NCBI GenBank assembly: GCA_947259495.1
Contig: CAMYLV010000004.1
Location: 62,001-126,000 of the forward strand
Origin: an uncultured Desulfobacterales bacterium
GTDB taxonomy: Bacteria > Desulfobacterota > Desulfobacteria > Desulfobacterales > JAHEIW01
Length of the DNA: 64,000 nucleotides
Direction: 5' to 3'
Under the pieces are notes generated by a model. That model worked only from the letters and a program-made list of their open reading frames with translations, was not told the origin of the DNA and did no database searches. Of this stretch, positions 43,690-52,210 are shown one piece after another. The position numbers and the translations under genes were made by a program. How positions within the stretch are numbered: position 1 is the stretch's first letter; every line of letters starts with the position of its first letter.

Positions 43690-45000
43690 ATGAATAAGAC
43701 CAAAACAGCAGTTGAGGAATCGTTTACCGAAAAAGTACGCATATTTTCAAATGATTATTTAAAATGCTGTTTCTATGTTTCAGGTGTTGACCGGCCCACC
43801 TCCGCATTTACGCAAAAGCTTTATTCCACCCTTATCTCCACCTCCGTGCTTCTGGAAGATTTTCTCGATTTTCATGGTGCTAAAAACAACAAGAATTGGT
43901 ACTTTTACCGGGAGCTGACCGCTGCCGTCCGCCACCTGAGTCTGGCGGCAAACTTCCAGAAGCATATATCCAATCGCCTTGTGTTTTATGACCTGGCCGA
44001 TGTCGGTGATTTTTCCGTGCAGGGTGAAACAACGCTTGATTTTTTAAACAGGGCTTTGATGAAAATGGCTCCGGTCATACTGAAAGAAGCCCAGAGACTT
44101 AAAATCCAAATGCCAAGGAACACTTTCACGCTAGCTGATTTTCCGAGTGTTGTCACCCGTCAAATGCTTGACTATGATATTGATGATAAAGATAAAGACC
44201 AGCAGAAAAAAAATATCATCAAGATCTCGAGCGAGTTTTTAAATATTGCCAAGAGCTTTGATCAGCTCAAATTTTATGATCCCTATCCGTATAAAGAAAT
44301 TTTGACCCTTGTTCCCGATAGAGTGAATGAGGTTGAAATCAGACGCTATGAAATGCTGGTGCACAATCTGCAATCCTCATTTGATACCTACGTTATTCAC
44401 GGAGGATTCAGATTTGGTAATCGTGAGCTCAAACAGTTACGCGGTTATTTTTCGGTCGTTTTACATCTTCTTCAAATGGTGGGTCGTCTGCTTCATTTAT
44501 ATGAGCGTCACCTGCATGAGGCCGGCTACAAAAAGATTTATAAAAAAGTTCAGGTGCGGTTATCCAAATTGGTTAATCCTAAAACCCTCCTGGATCGCAC
44601 TATAAATTACGGTCTATTTTACGCCTGCCATTTTTTAACCAGTGGAATTGATTTGGCCCAAAAAATTCTCAATGTCAATATTGAGCGTTCAGCGATTAAA
44701 GTTGGCGTTCCGGTAAAATTAGGATTTCACAGCCGACCCTGTCTGCTGGTTGCTAAAATTGTTCAACATTATGGTGGACAGGTTGAGCTGTGTGTGGGAT
44801 CGGATCGGTTTGATGCCAGCAGTGTTCTGGATCTTCAGTGGGCCGGTGGCAAAATTCAAAAGGAAAATCGTGATCGGGTGATATTTGAAGGAGATGTGCG
44901 CACCTTGAAAGACATTGAAATCCTTGCCGGTGTAAATTACGGTGAAGACACCATGGGCAAGGGGGTGCCGTTACCGGAAGAATTAAGCTACTTAAAATAG
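43690..45000 (+). CDS. Large protein with C-terminal HPr-like domain
   Basis: A 436-residue protein. Residues 1-335 are mostly helical without membrane segments or a recognised family. Residues about 338-415 look like a PTS HPr domain: 'VPVKLGFHSRPCLLVAKIVQHYGGQVEL' has the phosphorylatable His (H347) in the GFHSRP form of the usual GLHARP motif, and 'FDASSVLDLQWAGG' lies where HPr has its regulatory Ser. HPr takes phosphate from enzyme I. Fused to a large domain, it probably has a regulatory role, as no PTS permease or enzyme I is nearby. It lies between rnpB and ispD on the same strand. Confidence 0.75.
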   Translation: MNKTKTAVEESFTEKVRIFSNDYLKCCFYVSGVDRPTSAFTQKLYSTLISTSVLLEDFLDFHGAKNNKNWYFYRELTAAVRHLSLAANFQKHISNRLVFYDLADVGDFSVQGETTLDFLNRALMKMAPVILKEAQRLKIQMPRNTFTLADFPSVVTRQMLDYDIDDKDKDQQKKNIIKISSEFLNIAKSFDQLKFYDPYPYKEILTLVPDRVNEVEIRRYEMLVHNLQSSFDTYVIHGGFRFGNRELKQLRGYFSVVLHLLQMVGRLLHLYERHLHEAGYKKIYKKVQVRLSKLVNPKTLLDRTINYGLFYACHFLTSGIDLAQKILNVNIERSAIKVGVPVKLGFHSRPCLLVAKIVQHYGGQVELCVGSDRFDASSVLDLQWAGGKIQKENRDRVIFEGDVRTLKDIEILAGVNYGEDTMGKGVPLPEELSYLK

Positions 45001-45065
45001 GTATCGGGTATCGGGGATTCGTTATTCGTAAAGAATGCGTAACGATCAGATATTGGTAAAAAATA

Positions 45066-45761
45066 ATGATATACGCAATTATCGTGGCGGCGGGAAAAGG
45101 CATGCGCATGCGGGATTCCATGCGCAAACAGTATCTGGTGCTGGACGGGAAGCCGATTTTAGCCCACACCCTGCTGGCATTTAAGCGTTGCGAACAAATC
45201 GATCGAATTATTGTGGCGCTGCCGGCAGAAGATATCGAATTTTGCCGCACTGAAATTATACCCGCTGCCCGTTTGGATAAAGAGACGCGCCTTATCGTCG
45301 GCGGGGCCCGACGGCAGGATTCGGTTTACAACAGCCTTAAGACAATCGAAACCGACGATGGCATTGTGCTGATTCATGACGGGGTGCGCCCGTTTGTGCG
45401 ACAAGAACATCTGCTCGCCTGCATCAAAGGTGCGCACAGGCATGGCGCCTGTATCTTAGGCACACCGGCACTCGATACGGTAAAGCAGGTCAATGCCCAA
45501 AACGAGATCGTTCAAACCCGGCGGCGGGATAGGCTGTGGTTGGCGCAAACGCCCCAGGCGTTTCAGTTGAAATTGATCAAAAAAGCCCACGGGGCTGCTA
45601 AGCAGGACGGTTTTATCGGAACCGACGATGCCGCCCTTGTGGAGCGCCTGGGAGCGGCGGTCAAAATTATACCCGGCAGTCGCAGCAATATAAAGATCAC
45701 CGATCAAGAAGATTTTCAGCTGGCGCGGGCCCTGTTGCAACTCAGTGCATCAGATAGTTAA
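45066..45761 (+). CDS. ispD: 2-C-methyl-D-erythritol 4-phosphate cytidylyltransferase
   Basis: A 231-residue IspD, which transfers CMP to MEP in the non-mevalonate isoprenoid pathway. It has 'IIVAAGKGMRMRDSMRKQYLVLDGKPILAHTL' (CTP loop), 'VGGARRQDSVYNSL', 'VLIHDGVRPFV', 'RDRLWLAQTPQAFQ' and 'GTDDAALVE ... SNIKITDQEDF'. Its length and motifs are complete. The ispF gene usually next to it is not present. It starts at ATG without a strong ribosome site. Gene order rnpB, HPr-fusion, ispD has no evident functional logic. Confidence 0.93.
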   Translation: MIYAIIVAAGKGMRMRDSMRKQYLVLDGKPILAHTLLAFKRCEQIDRIIVALPAEDIEFCRTEIIPAARLDKETRLIVGGARRQDSVYNSLKTIETDDGIVLIHDGVRPFVRQEHLLACIKGAHRHGACILGTPALDTVKQVNAQNEIVQTRRRDRLWLAQTPQAFQLKLIKKAHGAAKQDGFIGTDDAALVERLGAAVKIIPGSRSNIKITDQEDFQLARALLQLSASDS

Positions 45762-45845
45762 CCCATCCCTCAATTCTTTATCGGCCCATTGCACCGACAA
45801 TCAATTAATTTTGCATCATCCAGCCGCCTGGCCATGCGCAGGTTA

Positions 45846-46046
45846 TACCGTTTCCATAATAATGTTCCGGAATATGGAAGTGCGGCATAAGGGGTTGTAG
45901 AAAAAAACGTTTGTACCGCTTTCCATAATTATGTTCCGAAATACAGAAGTGCGGCACAAGGGGTTGTAGAAAAAAACGTTTGAATACCGCAACGTTTTTT
46001 TGATAACCCCTATAAATACCGCAACGTTTTTCTAACAACCCCTATA
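45846..46046 (+). repeat. Composite A-A-B-B repeat, copy R4
   Basis: A units 45846-45913 and 45914-45982, then B units 45983-46014 and 46015-46046. It is the closest match in structure and sequence to R1 at 17782-17981, including the same A-A-B-B order. Confidence 0.85.
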
Positions 46047-46053
46047 AACCCGG

Positions 46054-46082
46054 TTGACACATACCTTTGGTATACTTAAACT
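46054..46082 (+). promoter_or_regulatory. Promoter-like sequence after repeat R4
   Basis: TTGACA (46054-46059), 17 bases, TAAACT (46077-46082). TATACT is also present at 46071 but with short spacing. It could drive the AhpF-like gene 360 bases downstream. Confidence 0.35.
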
Positions 46083-46090
46083 ATTGTTTT

Positions 46091-46161
46091 ACCTGAATCT
46101 TGCATAAAAATTAATGAGAAATTGGACAGATGAAAACCTCCGGCCCGTGCAAAATTCAGGT
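46091..46161. repeat. Palindromic element with ACCTGAATCTTGCA ends
   Basis: ACCTGAATCTTGCA and TGCAAAATTCAGGT are inverted ends; the interior ends with GAAAACCTCCGGCCCG, as in the 26428-26502 copy (GAAAGCCTCCGGCTC). Confidence 0.7.
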
Positions 46162-46254
46162 TCTAACAAATAGGATAACCCTAAATTGAGCGTTATAAAT
46201 TAAAAAAATGATTACTATATTTTAATTTTAAAAACTGCTTTCGACTTAAATTTT

Positions 46255-46413
46255 CGTGGTTATCTGGAAAGTTCCAGTAGTTTACGTCCGATAGTGATCT
46301 CACCACGAAGATCACGAAGATCACAAATGTAGGATGAATAAATTGACACTCCCTCTTCGGGTACTTCGTGCCCTTCGTGGTTGAAAGAGTCTAACCTGGG
46401 CTTTCTGCATAAC
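46255..46413 (+). repeat. CACGAAG-type element, copy 1
   Basis: From GTGGTTATCTGGAAAGTTCC through CACCACGAAGATCACGAAG and GTGCCCTTCGTGGTTG to GGGCTTTCTGCATAA, this 159-base stretch recurs inverted at 60156-60320 with roughly 85-90% identity by eye. It ends 31 bases before the AhpF-like gene. Confidence 0.8.
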
Positions 46414-46444
46414 CGTATAAATTTTTAAAATGGAAGGATTTACG

Positions 46445-48085
46445 ATGCAAGATACATCTCAAATGGATCCCAGAGAAAGCGAGATGGCCAGTCAGGCTTA
46501 TCTGCAACAGCTGAAAGCGACGTTCGATCAATTACCCAATGACATTCCGCTTTATCTGTTTACCGCCAAAGGGCATGAGGATGTTTTTACGCATGCCAAC
46601 CGGGAGGTCATTCGCGCGTTTCGCCAGCTGAGCTCCAAGATTACACTGCGAGAGTATGACCTGGAGCACGAGCAGGCCAAACGGTGGAATGTGACCCATT
46701 CGCCCACGCTGGTGATTGCACCGGAAAAATATTCCATCCATTGGCTCGGGGCGCCTATGGGAGAAGAGGCCCGCACCTTTCTGGAAATATTGATCCTCAT
46801 CGGTACGGGCAAAAGTCAGCTGAGTGAGCAATCCTTAAAGGTCATTCAAAAGATTGATTCAGCCAGACAGATCAAGATATTTGTCAGCCCAACCTGCCCG
46901 TATTGTCCTCAGCAGGCCATCAATGGCGTCAAGGCCGCCATTGACATGCCGGATAAGATTTCGCTGGAAATTGTCGATATCCAGAGCGAGCCGGAACTGG
47001 CTGATCAGTATTCGGCCCAGAGTGTGCCCCAGGCATTTGCCAACGATGTCCTTATCGGTCAGGGCGCTCAGCCGGAGGAGGTTTTTGTTCTGTCACTGCA
47101 AAAATTAGAGGCCCAGACCATATTTATACCGGATAGTGATGCCGAGCTGGTTGAAACCGATCTGCTGATTGTCGGCGGGGGACCGGCCGGTTTAACCGCC
47201 GGTATTTATGCGGTCCGCAGCGGATTGCGCACGGCCATTGTCGAACGGGATGCCCTTGGCGGTCAGGTGGCCACCACCCCGATCGTTGAAAATTATCCCG
47301 GATTTACGTCGGTGGGCGGCAAATCACTGGTTGACATCATGGTCAGCCATGCCCTGCAATATGTCCAGATTTTTCAGGGTGAAGCGGTGGTGGATATCCA
47401 GCCCGGCCCGCCCTTTACCGTTAAAACCAACCGTCGACAATTCCAAACCAAAACCATCCTGCTGGCCACCGGTGCCAGCCACCGGCACCTGAATATCCCC
47501 GGTGAAAAACGTTTGGCCGGCAGGGGGGTCAGCTACTGCAGCACATGCGATGGGCCGCTTTTCAAAGGTAAAAAAGTGGTCATGGTCGGCGGCGGCAACA
47601 GTGCGGTCACCGAAGCCCTGCACCTTTTCCATATGGGCATTGATGTCACGCTGATCCATCGGCGTGATAAATTGCGCGCCCAGGAATTTTTAGCCCAGCA
47701 GCTGTTTAACAATAACATTCCCATTCTCTGGGACACCGAAGTCAGGGAAATCAAGGGAGAAGAGCGGGTCTCAGAAATCCTGCTCGTCAACAACAAGACG
47801 AACGCTGAAACCGAATTCAAAACCGACGGTGTCTTTATTGCCATCGGCTATACACCTGCCGTTGAACTGGCCCAGACGGTGGGTCTGGGCATCAATACAG
47901 ACGGCTATATCCAGCAGGACGGCAAGCACCGCACCACGTTACCCGGCGTTTATTCCGCCGGGGATGTGGAAGGGGGCTACAAGCAGATCGTGACCGCTTC
48001 GGGCCAGGGCGCAGAAGCGGCCATGACCATTTTCGAGGATCTGATCAACCCCTATTGGCTGGACGGAAAAACAAAGCGTTCGTAA
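46445..48085 (+). CDS. AhpF/thioredoxin-reductase-like flavoprotein with N-terminal double thioredoxin fold
   Basis: A 546-residue flavoprotein. The ATG at 46445 has GGAAGGA six bases upstream; an ATG at 46430 has none. Residues 1-125 are a thioredoxin fold without cysteines, 130-215 a second fold with 'SPTCPYCPQ' (CPYC), and 235-540 a thioredoxin reductase: 'DLLIVGGGPAGLTAGIYAVRSG' (FAD), 'CSTCDGPLFKGKKVVMVGGGNSAVTEAL' (redox CxxC then NAD(P)H site) and 'GVYSAGDVEGGYKQIVTASGQGAEAA'. This matches AhpF, which reduces AhpC to remove peroxides. No ahpC is next to it. It is bounded by repeats on both sides that occur fused elsewhere (60.0-60.3 kb). Confidence 0.88.
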   Translation: MQDTSQMDPRESEMASQAYLQQLKATFDQLPNDIPLYLFTAKGHEDVFTHANREVIRAFRQLSSKITLREYDLEHEQAKRWNVTHSPTLVIAPEKYSIHWLGAPMGEEARTFLEILILIGTGKSQLSEQSLKVIQKIDSARQIKIFVSPTCPYCPQQAINGVKAAIDMPDKISLEIVDIQSEPELADQYSAQSVPQAFANDVLIGQGAQPEEVFVLSLQKLEAQTIFIPDSDAELVETDLLIVGGGPAGLTAGIYAVRSGLRTAIVERDALGGQVATTPIVENYPGFTSVGGKSLVDIMVSHALQYVQIFQGEAVVDIQPGPPFTVKTNRRQFQTKTILLATGASHRHLNIPGEKRLAGRGVSYCSTCDGPLFKGKKVVMVGGGNSAVTEALHLFHMGIDVTLIHRRDKLRAQEFLAQQLFNNNIPILWDTEVREIKGEERVSEILLVNNKTNAETEFKTDGVFIAIGYTPAVELAQTVGLGINTDGYIQQDGKHRTTLPGVYSAGDVEGGYKQIVTASGQGAEAAMTIFEDLINPYWLDGKTKRS

Positions 48086-48138
48086 TGGACGCAATGAGAT
48101 GTTGATGTAATCTGTGAAAATATGACATCATAAATGTA

Positions 48139-48262
48139 TTAATGTATTAATTTAAATATATATAGCAATATATTGATATAAAATAATAAAAGCAGTGCCA
48201 GTAAAGGCGCTGCTTTTTTGCTTCTGTTTTACAGATCTATAGGAGTTGCCAAAAAAACGTTG
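48139..48262 (+). repeat. AT-rich/terminator element, copy 1
   Basis: From AATGTATTAATTTAAATATA through the AGCAGTGCC hairpin to AGATCTATAGGAGTTG, this segment recurs inverted at about 60033-60152 with only a few differences. It overlaps the first B unit of R5. Confidence 0.85.
48191..48219 (+). terminator. Terminator of the AhpF-like gene
   Basis: AGCAGTGCC and GGCGCTGCT arms (one G-T pair), loop AGTAAA, followed by TTTTTT. Located about 105 bases after the stop codon. Confidence 0.8.
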
Positions 48263-48423
48263 CGGTATTTATATGGGTTGTAAAAAACGTTCCGGTAATT
48301 ATAGGGGTTATCAAAAAAACGTTGCGGTATTTATAGGGGTTGTCAAAAAAACGTTCCGGTATTCAAACGTTTTTTTCTACAACCCCTTATGCCGCACTTC
48401 TGTATTTCGGAACATAATTATGG
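48238..48423 (-). repeat. Composite repeat, copy R5 (four B, one A, inverted)
   Basis: On the minus strand this reads A (48364-48423) then four B units (48332-48363, 48300-48331, 48270-48299, 48238-48269). The A unit is cut after CATAATTATGG. It is the only copy with more than two B units. Confidence 0.85.
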
Positions 48424-48557
48424 CTTCGGTTTCGGCAATTTCGGCGGTTTGGTTTGACAACGCAGTTCATTGTTAATATTCTCCTTGGCATTCAAGTCTT
48501 ACCCATCAACACCCGACCCCTGTCAGGCGTCATCCCAACACTATCCGGAGGCGAGAT

Positions 48558-51500
48558 ATGCTGCGCAGCATGAAAATAATTGTCGGTTTTCTTACCATCA
48601 GTTCGATATGGCTGCTACCGGTGATTTTACCGGAGGTTGCGGCCCAGCAGACTGCAACGCCACCTTCAACGGGAGCTCAATCAGCAGCTATAACCATTGA
48701 AGAACTGAAATCCAGGCGCATTGCAATCGAAAATATAGCGGGTATCGATGCCACGCTTAAAGATGCCAGTCTGAAATATATTGACGGGGCGATACAGTAT
48801 TTAGGGCTGGCCGACAGTACCACTAAAGAGACAAACGAGCTCTCAAAGCTCATCCAGACAGCGCCCGAGCGGTTGAAAAAATTGCAGGCCGAGCTAAAAA
48901 AGCCGTTCATTGCACCGGAAAAAGTCAAAGCGCGTGCGCAGCAAATGAGCATATCAAAACTCGAACAGCGCGTGCGCCAGAAGAAAGCCGAACACGCGAC
49001 GGCACAAAACAGGCTGAGGGAATGGAGCGATCGTTTAACGGCGCAGAACAACATCATCAGCCAAATGCCCGCAAAGCTTGCGACCGCAGCCAGCCGGCTC
49101 AATGAGATTCAAACGGAGCTGGCAACCCTGACAGGTGTTACCGAAGCCGATATCGGCAACTATGCCAGGATGTTCAGCCTCAAGTCGGAACGGGAAAAAT
49201 TAACAGCCGAAATCAAATTAAACGAGCTGCGCCATGGCAGCCATAATCTGCTCGTAGAATTGTTCAGCAAGGAGCGAGATGTCGCCCAGAAAGCAGTTGA
49301 AGGCAGAGAAATAATGTTAAAAAGCTGGCAGGCTGAAGCTCAGAAACGTCGCCAGCAGGAGGCCGTTCAGGCCCGGGAAGAAGCCCAGGATGCCATCGTC
49401 GAGGTTCCCCTGCAGCCAAAGATTGTCCAGGATCAGTTTGACATCAACATTCAACTGAGTACCGAGCTGGAATCAGTCATCCGGGAAGAAACAATTTTGG
49501 CCGGAAAATATGCAGATTATCAAGCGCGTCTAAAAGCGCTGGAAGTGGAATTTGACACAGCCAAAAAGAGAATTGAATCAGCCGTGTTAACCGAGGCGAT
49601 CGGATTGGCGCTGCGCGCTCAGCGCCTGAACCTGCCCCGTGTTGATCGGTATCTGGCGGATTCCGATGCCCGCCAGATCAGAATGAGCGAAATCAGCGAA
49701 AAGCAAATCGAGTTGGATCGCATGCTGCGTGAACTATCCGACCCTAAGGCTCAGGCAGACGCTGTGATCGGTTCCGTCAGCTTTCTTTCGGAGATCGACC
49801 GGGATTCACTCGATTTGAAAATTCAGGAATTGTTCGCCAATCGCCTCGATGTCATTCAAAAATTGGAAACCGCCTACGACCGAATCTTCAAATTGATAAA
49901 CGATATTGAATTCACCGAACAAAAACTGGTCAACACTGCCAAAGACTTTGGTGAACTACTCGATCGCCATCTGTTCTGGATTCGCAGCTCCAAGCGCATC
50001 GGTATTAGCGACATCCAGAAGCTGCAAGTCTCCCTGGGATGGTTTTTCAAACCGGATTCCTGGGGCCAATTGTTCAAGGATCTGGGCCAATCCTTCCGTC
50101 GGCAGACAGCCGTCTGGATTATCGGTTTGCTGATCGGTTTGTTTCTGATCGTCAGTCGCAGGTGGGCTAAAAGAAAACTGAAGGATATCGCTGACTGCGT
50201 CGAGCAGCAGGTGGAGGATTCCTTTCTGCTGACGATTAAAGCCCTGGGGCTGACGGTATTGCTGGCCGCTGTCTGGCCTTTTCTGCTGGCATTTCCGGCC
50301 ATTCAACTGACAAGTCTGCGCCAGGCAGACCCTTTCAGTACGGGCATTGCCGGTGGCCTGATCTATGTTATACGTCCCCTGATATTTATGGTCCTGTTCT
50401 ACCATATCTGCCGACAATACGGTCTGGCCCCGACACACTTTCAATGGCCGGAGTCAGCCCGCCGTACCTTGAAGCGCAACCTGGGCTGGCTGATCCCGAT
50501 CGTAGCGTTGACCTCCTTTTTCCTGGGAGCGATGACAACCGTGCCTCAATTCGAATACAGCGATGCGCTCGCCAAATTAGCCTTCATCATCCAGGCCTTG
50601 GCCAATTCCATGTTCTTCGCGCGCATCCTGAGATTCAGGGGCGGCATCACATCCGTGTTGATCGAAAAACACCCCAATAGCTTGCTGTGCCGCCTGCGAT
50701 ACGTCTGGTATCCTCTGACGATCCTGCTGCCGCTTTTTATGCTCTATCTGGCGGTGATCGGTTACTATTATTCCGCATTCGAAATACGCAACCTGTTCCG
50801 CGATACCACAATGCTGTTACTGGTTTTGCTTGTCTTCAACGATCTAGTGCTGCGTTTGCTGATGCTGGTGCGCCGCAGGATTGCGATAAAAAAAGCCATC
50901 GTAAATCAGGAGCTGCATCTTGAAACGGCCTCAGACACCGAAGCGGTTGCCGGTGACGGCGAGCGGTCCTTGCAAATGGAAACCATTGTCGAAATGAGCA
51001 AAATTGACGAGCAAACCCGGAAGTTTTTGAAACTGGTTTTGTTCATCCTGGCGCTGGTAGGAATCTGGGCAATCTGGGAGCCCGTTTTTCCGGCGTTCGG
51101 CATTCTGCAGGATATCGAGTTTTGGAGTTACAGCACGGAGGTAGACGGTGTTGTCAAATCGGTCCCCATCACCCTGGCCAACATTATCATGGCAATTATT
51201 GTAACCGTGACAACGATTATTGCCGGCCGCAACCTGCCGGGATTGCTGGAAGTTATTTTGTTGAATCGTTTGCCGATGGACCCCGGCGCGCGATATGCCT
51301 ACTCAAGCGTCAGCCGATACGCGATAACGGCAATCGGTATCATTATTGCTTTCAATACGATCGGTTTCAAATGGGGCAATTTGCAGTGGCTGGTAGCGGC
51401 CCTGAGTGTCGGCATCGGTTTCGGGTTGCAGGAAATTGTGGCAAACTTTATCTGCGGCTTGATCGTCCTGTTCGAGCGACCCTTCAGAGTCGGTGATACG

Positions 51501-52031
51501 GTCACCATCGGCGACGTCAGCGGAACCGTGGCACGCATCCGCATCCGGGCAACGACGATCATTGACTGGGACCGCAAGGAATTGATCGTCCCCAACAAAG
51601 AGTTTGTTGTCGGCCGCCTAATCAACTGGTCGCTTTCGGACAAATATATCCGCATTCGGATACCGGTGGGAATCGCTTATGGATCCGATACCCAATTGGC
51701 CACCGAACTGCTTGTGCAGGCGGCCCGTAAAAATTCGCGGGTTCTCCCCAAACCTGCTCCAGATGCCATCTTCAAAGGCTTTGGCGACAACAGTTTGAAC
51801 TTTGAACTGCGGGTATATATCGACGGCATTGATGACTGGTGGCCGATGCAGCATGATTTGAACATTACGATTGATAACACATTCAAAGAAGCGGGGGTGA
51901 CGATTGCCTTTCCGCAGCGCGATGTGCATCTGGATGCAACCGGCCCGCTGGAGGTCCGGGTGGTTTCAGAGCCATCCGGCTTTAAGACCACTAAACCCTC
52001 GTTTGGGACACCAAAAGATCAGGACGCATAA
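48558..52031 (+). CDS. MscK-like large mechanosensitive channel
   Basis: A 1157-residue MscS-superfamily protein. Residues 1-29 are a signal peptide, about 40-440 a periplasmic coiled-coil domain, and about 520-900 many transmembrane helices. The pore and beta domain are at about 935-1040: 'NLQWLVAALSVGIGFGLQEIVANFICGLIVLFERPFRVGDTVTIGDVSGTVARIRIRATTIIDWDRKELIVPNKEFV', the classic MscS signature. The C-terminal alpha/beta part follows. It opens on membrane tension to release solutes in hypo-osmotic shock. The start has GGAGGCGAG upstream. Length and architecture match MscK/YjeP-type rather than small MscS. Confidence 0.92.
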   Translation: MLRSMKIIVGFLTISSIWLLPVILPEVAAQQTATPPSTGAQSAAITIEELKSRRIAIENIAGIDATLKDASLKYIDGAIQYLGLADSTTKETNELSKLIQTAPERLKKLQAELKKPFIAPEKVKARAQQMSISKLEQRVRQKKAEHATAQNRLREWSDRLTAQNNIISQMPAKLATAASRLNEIQTELATLTGVTEADIGNYARMFSLKSEREKLTAEIKLNELRHGSHNLLVELFSKERDVAQKAVEGREIMLKSWQAEAQKRRQQEAVQAREEAQDAIVEVPLQPKIVQDQFDINIQLSTELESVIREETILAGKYADYQARLKALEVEFDTAKKRIESAVLTEAIGLALRAQRLNLPRVDRYLADSDARQIRMSEISEKQIELDRMLRELSDPKAQADAVIGSVSFLSEIDRDSLDLKIQELFANRLDVIQKLETAYDRIFKLINDIEFTEQKLVNTAKDFGELLDRHLFWIRSSKRIGISDIQKLQVSLGWFFKPDSWGQLFKDLGQSFRRQTAVWIIGLLIGLFLIVSRRWAKRKLKDIADCVEQQVEDSFLLTIKALGLTVLLAAVWPFLLAFPAIQLTSLRQADPFSTGIAGGLIYVIRPLIFMVLFYHICRQYGLAPTHFQWPESARRTLKRNLGWLIPIVALTSFFLGAMTTVPQFEYSDALAKLAFIIQALANSMFFARILRFRGGITSVLIEKHPNSLLCRLRYVWYPLTILLPLFMLYLAVIGYYYSAFEIRNLFRDTTMLLLVLLVFNDLVLRLLMLVRRRIAIKKAIVNQELHLETASDTEAVAGDGERSLQMETIVEMSKIDEQTRKFLKLVLFILALVGIWAIWEPVFPAFGILQDIEFWSYSTEVDGVVKSVPITLANIIMAIIVTVTTIIAGRNLPGLLEVILLNRLPMDPGARYAYSSVSRYAITAIGIIIAFNTIGFKWGNLQWLVAALSVGIGFGLQEIVANFICGLIVLFERPFRVGDTVTIGDVSGTVARIRIRATTIIDWDRKELIVPNKEFVVGRLINWSLSDKYIRIRIPVGIAYGSDTQLATELLVQAARKNSRVLPKPAPDAIFKGFGDNSLNFELRVYIDGIDDWWPMQHDLNITIDNTFKEAGVTIAFPQRDVHLDATGPLEVRVVSEPSGFKTTKPSFGTPKDQDA

Positions 52032-52086
52032 ATCTCAAGGATTTTTATCTTTGCTGTGATGTAAGGCAGTGCTTTACCCTGGCCCC

Positions 52087-52124
52087 AAAAAAACCGGACT
52101 ACCCTATCTTTCAAGGTAGTCCGG
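52087..52124 (-). terminator. Terminator of the pilus operon (bidirectional hairpin)
   Basis: CCGGACTACC (52094-52103) and GGTAGTCCGG (52115-52124) form a ten-base stem. On the minus strand seven Ts follow, so it ends the leftward pilY1 transcript; on the plus strand CTTTTC follows, giving weaker termination for the channel gene. Confidence 0.8.
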
Positions 52125-52210
52125 CTTTTCAAAACTTCCCGGGCAACCCGGCTGTCTGTTTGAGACCCGTGGCTTGCCGTCCCCGCCTCACGCAGGGTTT
52201 GGCTTTATGA

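Larger units (their letters stand above)
45762..46444. other. 683-base repeat-filled intergenic region
   Basis: No gene is visible. From left to right it holds composite repeat R4 (45846-46046), a promoter-like sequence (46054), an ACCTGAATCTTGCA palindrome (46091-46161), about 90 bases of AT-rich DNA and a CACGAAG-type element (46255-46413) that recurs inverted near 60.2 kb. Confidence 0.7.
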
